Shown here: piece after piece, positions 60,935-64,000 of the stretch
Numbering within the stretch: the stretch's first letter is position 1
Layout of the letters: every line of letters begins with the position of its first letter
Origin: an uncultured Acetatifactor sp.
GTDB taxonomy: Bacteria > Bacillota > Clostridia > Lachnospirales > Lachnospiraceae
DNA: 64,000 bases
NCBI GenBank assembly: GCA_910583845.1
Contig: CAJUAB010000014.1
Span: forward strand, 1 to 64,000
Direction of reading: 5' to 3'
Translations under genes and position numbers: made by a program
The notes under the pieces: model-generated
Told to the model about the DNA's origin: nothing
Databases searched by the model: none
Seen by the model: the letters and a program-made list of their open reading frames with translations, nothing else

Positions 60935-61054
60935 GAGGGTTTCGCAAACGCCGGTCCGGGAGCTGTATGATAAGGAGGGTTTCGCAGACGTCGGTCCGGG
61001 AGCTGTATGACAAGGAGGGTTTCGCAAACGTAGGTCCGGGAGTTGTATGATAAG
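60935..61054 (+). repeat. three 40-bp tandem repeats carrying ribosome sites
   Basis: The unit GAGGGTTTCGCAAACGCCGG-TCCGGGAGCTGTATGATAAG is repeated three times with few changes. Each unit ends in AAGGAG, and the last AAGGAG is the ribosome site of the TfoX-C gene. A degenerate earlier unit is visible near 60838-60930. The 320 bp between blaI and tfoX holds nothing else. Confidence 0.85.
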
Positions 61055-61063
61055 GAGAAAATT

Positions 61064-61321
61064 ATGTCAGAATTGATGTCTATGATGAATATTGGCAGGG
61101 AAATGGAGAGGAAGCTGACAGCCGTGGGGATTGACTCTCCCGAGAAGCTCGCGGAGACGGGAGCCAAACAGGCATTTGTCAAGCTGAAAGAAAAATACCC
61201 CCATGTGTGCCTTGTACATCTGTACACATTGGAGGGCGCAATTCATCATCTGAAATATAACAGGCTTTCCGAAGAAAAGAAGAAGGAGTTAAAAGAATTC
61301 AGCGATTTCTTAAAAAAGTAA
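61064..61321 (+). CDS. TfoX/Sxy C-terminal domain protein
   Basis: 85 residues starting MSELMSMMNIGREMERKL, with AAGGAG 6 nt upstream. The body (TAVGIDSPEKLAETGAKQAF, then KYPHVCLVHLYTLEGAIHHL) is the TfoX C-terminal domain, a helix-hairpin-helix-like module found in competence activators. Here it stands alone without the N-terminal domain. This is common in Firmicutes, and the function is not known. The start is fixed by the tandem-repeat ribosome site rather than the upstream TTG. Confidence 0.9.
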   Translation: MSELMSMMNIGREMERKLTAVGIDSPEKLAETGAKQAFVKLKEKYPHVCLVHLYTLEGAIHHLKYNRLSEEKKKELKEFSDFLKK

Positions 61322-61423
61322 CTCTCTTTTCGGAGTCCGATAATTCAATTAGCAAAGGAAAGACTATTAAGATATGAAATTCATATATGAATTTACAACA
61401 TTTTTGGCTTCAATCGGTAAGCG

Positions 61424-61464
61424 GTAATGATTTAATCCCCCAATTCGGGGGACTAATTCATTAC
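61424..61464. terminator. hairpin between tfoX-C and the flavin reductase
   Basis: GTAATGA and TCCCCC pair with GGGGGA and TCATTAC around a short loop. It lies between convergent genes, downstream of both. Confidence 0.55.
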
Positions 61465-61510
61465 AAGATCTTTGCAGTCTGTTCTTCCGATATGCGTTTG
61501 TATTATACAG

Positions 61511-62110
61511 CTATTCTTTGATGTTAGCCATATTTTTCATAGGTTCTCCCCATTTTCCCAGATATTTTCCATTAATGGAAGAATAGGTTTCGTTGCCCGG
61601 GGCTAATACCGGAGCGGCCTGCATTAATCTTTCTGTAAAGGGAATTGTTGTATCCAGCAGTTGTTCATCCTGGGTTACATTACGGATTAAACAGAGAAAA
61701 ATGTCTGATCCATCTCCCATAGGGATTGCTTTTTTTACTTCCAGTTCAAAACTGACAGGGCTTTCTGCAATGGTTGGCACATCTAACACTTGTCCCCACT
61801 CTACAGTGGGCAGGCGCTTCATCTTATCAGGTGTGGTACTGCCACAGGTACAACCATAATAATCTGCCAAAGGCAGCAGCTGTTCAGATACGAGGTTAGC
61901 TGAAAATACGCCATTTTTGCGTATCAAATCCTTGGTCAGTTTTTCTTCACCTATACAAGCCATTACCCCGAGTCCCTCTGAAGAATGATAATATCCAAAC
62001 CAACAGAAAAGACCAAAATGGGGCTGCCCATCTTCCTGCTTTGTGCCATAAAGAAATAACGCCTGCGGACAGTAATCATTACCAATCTTAGTTTTTACCT
62101 TTGCCATCAT
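61511..62110 (-). CDS. flavin reductase-like (DIM6/NTAB) protein
   Basis: About 200 residues; starts at the ATGs near 62110-62107 are equivalent. The FMN-binding split barrel has QALFLYGTKQEDGQPHFGLF, KDLIRKNGVFSANLVSEQLL, and ADYYGCTCGSTTPDKMKRLP with SPVSFELEVKKAIPMGDGSD. These proteins use FMN to reduce or sense redox substrates. The gene overlaps the MarR gene end by about 20 bp, so MarR very likely controls it. Confidence 0.88.
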   Translation of the reverse strand: MMAKVKTKIGNDYCPQALFLYGTKQEDGQPHFGLFCWFGYYHSSEGLGVMACIGEEKLTKDLIRKNGVFSANLVSEQLLPLADYYGCTCGSTTPDKMKRLPTVEWGQVLDVPTIAESPVSFELEVKKAIPMGDGSDIFLCLIRNVTQDEQLLDTTIPFTERLMQAAPVLAPGNETYSSINGKYLGKWGEPMKNMANIKE

Positions 62111-62576
62111 GTACATCCTTTCCTTTTTTTAATGCTTGTTCCGCTTGCTCCAAGTTGGAAACAATGCGGTCAAGATACTGTTCTAATTCCTTGATTTCTA
62201 CCTTTTCAAAATCCTTAAAAAACAAGCTATTCATTTGCTGAGAGACTTGATTGTAACGTTTCTCCAATGCGCGGGCTTGGGGTGTAAGGCTAATTATGCT
62301 TTGACGCCGATCAGAAGCTGAAATTTCCCGACAAATTAAGCCGTTTTCTTCCATTCTGCAAAGCATTGCAGTAAGTGTATTTTTTGCCAATCCCGTCTTT
62401 TGTGCAAGTTCCACAATAGGAATGCCTTCACTTTTCCATAACACATAAAGAATATGCCCTTGCGGTCCATTAAATTCATCTACACCACATGTATGCAAAA
62501 GCCGATCAAAAACTCTCCCTTGAACCTGTTTAATATGAGAAATCAAAAAACCTGCTCGTGTTTCCAGTGATATCAC
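62088..62576 (-). CDS. MarR-family transcriptional regulator
   Basis: About 162 residues, with start uncertain: the GTG at 62576 gives ISLETRAGFLISHIKQVQGR, a typical MarR opening. The winged helix has IVELAQKTGLAKNTLTAMLC and RMEENGLICREISASDRRQS, with the wing Asp-Arg-Arg conserved. It is probably a repressor of the downstream flavin reductase released by a redox or aromatic ligand. Longer starts up to 62657 are possible. Confidence 0.88.
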   Translation of the reverse strand: MISLETRAGFLISHIKQVQGRVFDRLLHTCGVDEFNGPQGHILYVLWKSEGIPIVELAQKTGLAKNTLTAMLCRMEENGLICREISASDRRQSIISLTPQARALEKRYNQVSQQMNSLFFKDFEKVEIKELEQYLDRIVSNLEQAEQALKKGKDVHDGKGKN

Positions 62577-62820
62577 ACCTTTCCATGTTCCACCGCTTCG
62601 CAAGGATAGAAGCGGTAATTTCGCTGTACAGCATAAAAAAGGACGTCTCCTTTTCATAAACTTAATGGTACTATATAGAACTTATTTTGTCAAGATGCAA
62701 AACTTTCGTATCGGGGGAAGAATCCAAATCGGTATAGTAGAACAATCGGAGTTATGATATACTTACACGCAGAAAGCATTTCATCAGTTCCGATTGCCTT
62801 TTATCGAAAGGAGAACGATC

Positions 62821-62945
62821 ATGGCAAAAGGTTCTGTAAGGAAAATGGAAAAGGATACATGTTTTAAGGCTGGCACAGCGCAAAGCCTTGAAAATTGAGG
62901 AAACTTATGGAAAAAGCATACAAATCGGAAGTTGTAGAGGAAGAA
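62821..62945 (+). pseudogene. decayed site-specific integrase N terminus
   Basis: GGAGAACGATC then ATG encodes MAKGSVRK, the start of many Tn916/phage-type tyrosine recombinases, but the frame then breaks (MEKDTCFKAGTAQSLEN and stop). Fragments MEKAYKSEVVEEEDETV continue in another frame. It marks a former integrated element beside the MarR/flavoprotein pair. Confidence 0.45.
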
Positions 62946-62946
62946 G

Positions 62947-63264
62947 ATGAAACTGTATGATCTTATAGATGCAATATATATGTGGATCAGAACTGCCCAA
63001 GAAATGTATCGTGGCAAAATAAGTGTGGAATTCTTGGTGGAACATGAAGATTATTTACGATACATCATCGAAAGTGCGAATTATCTTGCTGAATTAGTCA
63101 TTGAACCGGAAGGATTTCATCCGCATCGTTTTGTGTTGTTTGAGGCATTAGATAAAAGAAAAGACTCTCTACAAAAACCTTACTTTTATTTTGATGAAAA
63201 AGATAGTTCTATTGAAAGTATTATTGAAAATCTTAATAAATGTATATTATATATTATTGAATGA
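62947..63264 (+). CDS. hypothetical protein
   Basis: 105 residues, begun by MKLYDLIDAIYMWIRTAQEM, rich in aromatic and acidic residues (HEDYLRYIIESANYLAELVI, YFYFDEKDSSIESIIENLNK). Predicted helical, soluble, no known motif. The ATG is preceded by AGAGGAAGAAG. It lies next to integrase debris, so it may be a remnant cargo gene of the former element. Confidence 0.5.
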   Translation: MKLYDLIDAIYMWIRTAQEMYRGKISVEFLVEHEDYLRYIIESANYLAELVIEPEGFHPHRFVLFEALDKRKDSLQKPYFYFDEKDSSIESIIENLNKCILYIIE

Positions 63265-63347
63265 AAATGACTATTCAATTGTCGGGGCCGGGCAGGTTGT
63301 GTGTTATACTGCGGCAGAGGGAATCTGTTTCGTGGAGGGTTCAGGAT

Positions 63348-64000
63348 ATGATGTACAGAGTAGCGATATGTGATGACGATCAACAACAGATCCGGGAGGC
63401 GGAGTCCATTCTCTGCAGATGGAGCCGGCAATCGGGGCATATGTGCCAGATCCGCGCTTTTCCCTCCGGGGAAGCCTTTCTCTTTGCCTATGAGGAGGAC
63501 AAGGCATATGATATTCTGCTGCTGGATGTGAAAATGAAGGATCTTTCGGGACTCGACCTGGCCAGACGCGTCCGGGAGGAGGATGACAGGGCGGAGATTA
63601 TCTTTCTGACTTCCTATTTTGAGTTTGCCGGGGAGGGGTATGAGGTGGATGCTCTGCACTATCTGCTCAAGCCGGTCTCCGGGGATAAGCTGATCCGGGT
63701 TCTGGACAAGGCGGCGGAAAGGCTGTCCCGGCAGCCGCCCTATGTGGTTATTGTCTGTGAGGGCAGTACAATTAAACTGTATGAGGCCCGGATTTTGTAT
63801 GTGGAAGCCTTTCAGCATTATATCTCCATACACACTGCGGAGGGAGAATATAAAATAAAGGAAAATATATCGTCCTTTGGAGAAAGACTCAGCAATGCTT
63901 TTTTCCGTGTACACCGTTCCTACCTGGTGTCGCTGCACCATATCGTGAGAATCTCCCGGACCAGCGTGACGCTGGAGGGAAAGATGGAGCTTCCTCTGGC
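63348..64000 (+). CDS. LytTR-family response regulator, C-terminus beyond window
   Basis: About 217 residues are visible before the edge. Start MMYRVAICDDDQQQ at 63348, with GGAGGG 8 nt upstream (MYR from 63351 is an alternative). The receiver has IRAFPSGEAFLF, phospho-acceptor in ILLLDVKMKDLSGLDL, IIFLTSYFEFAGEGYEVDAL and LLKPVSGDKL. The LytTR domain begins near 130 (IVCEGSTIKLYEARILYVEA). This is the AgrA/VirR type of regulator, and a kinase is expected downstream outside the window. Confidence 0.9.
   Translation, partial: MMYRVAICDDDQQQIREAESILCRWSRQSGHMCQIRAFPSGEAFLFAYEEDKAYDILLLDVKMKDLSGLDLARRVREEDDRAEIIFLTSYFEFAGEGYEVDALHYLLKPVSGDKLIRVLDKAAERLSRQPPYVVIVCEGSTIKLYEARILYVEAFQHYISIHTAEGEYKIKENISSFGERLSNAFFRVHRSYLVSLHHIVRISRTSVTLEGKMELPL

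Overview
The window is the chromosome-origin region of a Clostridia bacterium, most likely a member of the Lachnospiraceae. The reasons are the conserved order rpmH-rnpA-yidD-yidC-jag-mnmE-mnmG-rsmG to the left of the origin and dnaA-dnaN-S4 protein-recF-gyrB-gyrA to the right, Clostridia-specific families (DUF3881, DUF4446, DUF3021 paired with LytTR), strong purine-rich ribosome-binding sites and moderate GC with a very AT-rich parS region. Species cannot be decided from the sequence alone.

Layout. 1-300: one partial and two degraded tRNA-like sequences on the minus strand. 457-6351 (minus): DUF3881, serS, an HD-GYP protein, DUF4446, parB, parA. 6352-9378: a 3-kb AT-rich gene-poor tract with two perfect parS sites, palindromes, MITE-like elements and an inverted broken copy of the neighbouring response-regulator gene. 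9379-10900: a NarL/DegS-type two-component pair. 10989-18433 (minus): tRNA-modification, membrane-insertion and ribosome genes. 18434-20629: a bipartite origin around dnaA. 20630-28058 (plus): dnaN to gyrA.

28.4-40.4 kb: an antiporter, a possible nuclease-like protein, a B12-riboswitch unit (DUF4430 plus ECF S component), a ResDE-like two-component pair, mutS2, a protease-dead HtrA homologue, yhaM and rlmD. 40.5-64 kb is accessory: a frameshifted regulator, a small element with inverted ends, an EAL protein, four tRNA-like RNAs beside a Ro60-like DUF2828/VWA protein, small metabolic and stress genes (one, yaaA, broken), an ABC transporter, two convergent LytTR-DUF3021 modules, ankyrin and FRG proteins, a BlaI-RR-HK operon, a TfoX-C protein, a MarR-flavoprotein pair, a decayed integrase start and a LytTR response regulator cut by the window edge.

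The most striking observation is at 44378-44862. Four tRNA-like elements are arranged as two A-B pairs. A resembles tRNA-Leu and B resembles tRNA-Gly. Each has an 8-bp acceptor stem and a T arm, but in place of the anticodon arm each carries a related hairpin module with the loop TGTYYG. They lie immediately upstream of the DUF2828/VWA gene. Known bacterial Y RNAs are tRNA mimics that act with Ro60/Rsr, so I infer a Y-RNA-like ribonucleoprotein system with two scaffold types. Two families of recurring hairpin or leader sequences in front of second cistrons (dnaA, gyrB, gyrA, yidC, DUF3021; and rsmG, an ABC permease, tfoX-C) are the other unexplained pattern.
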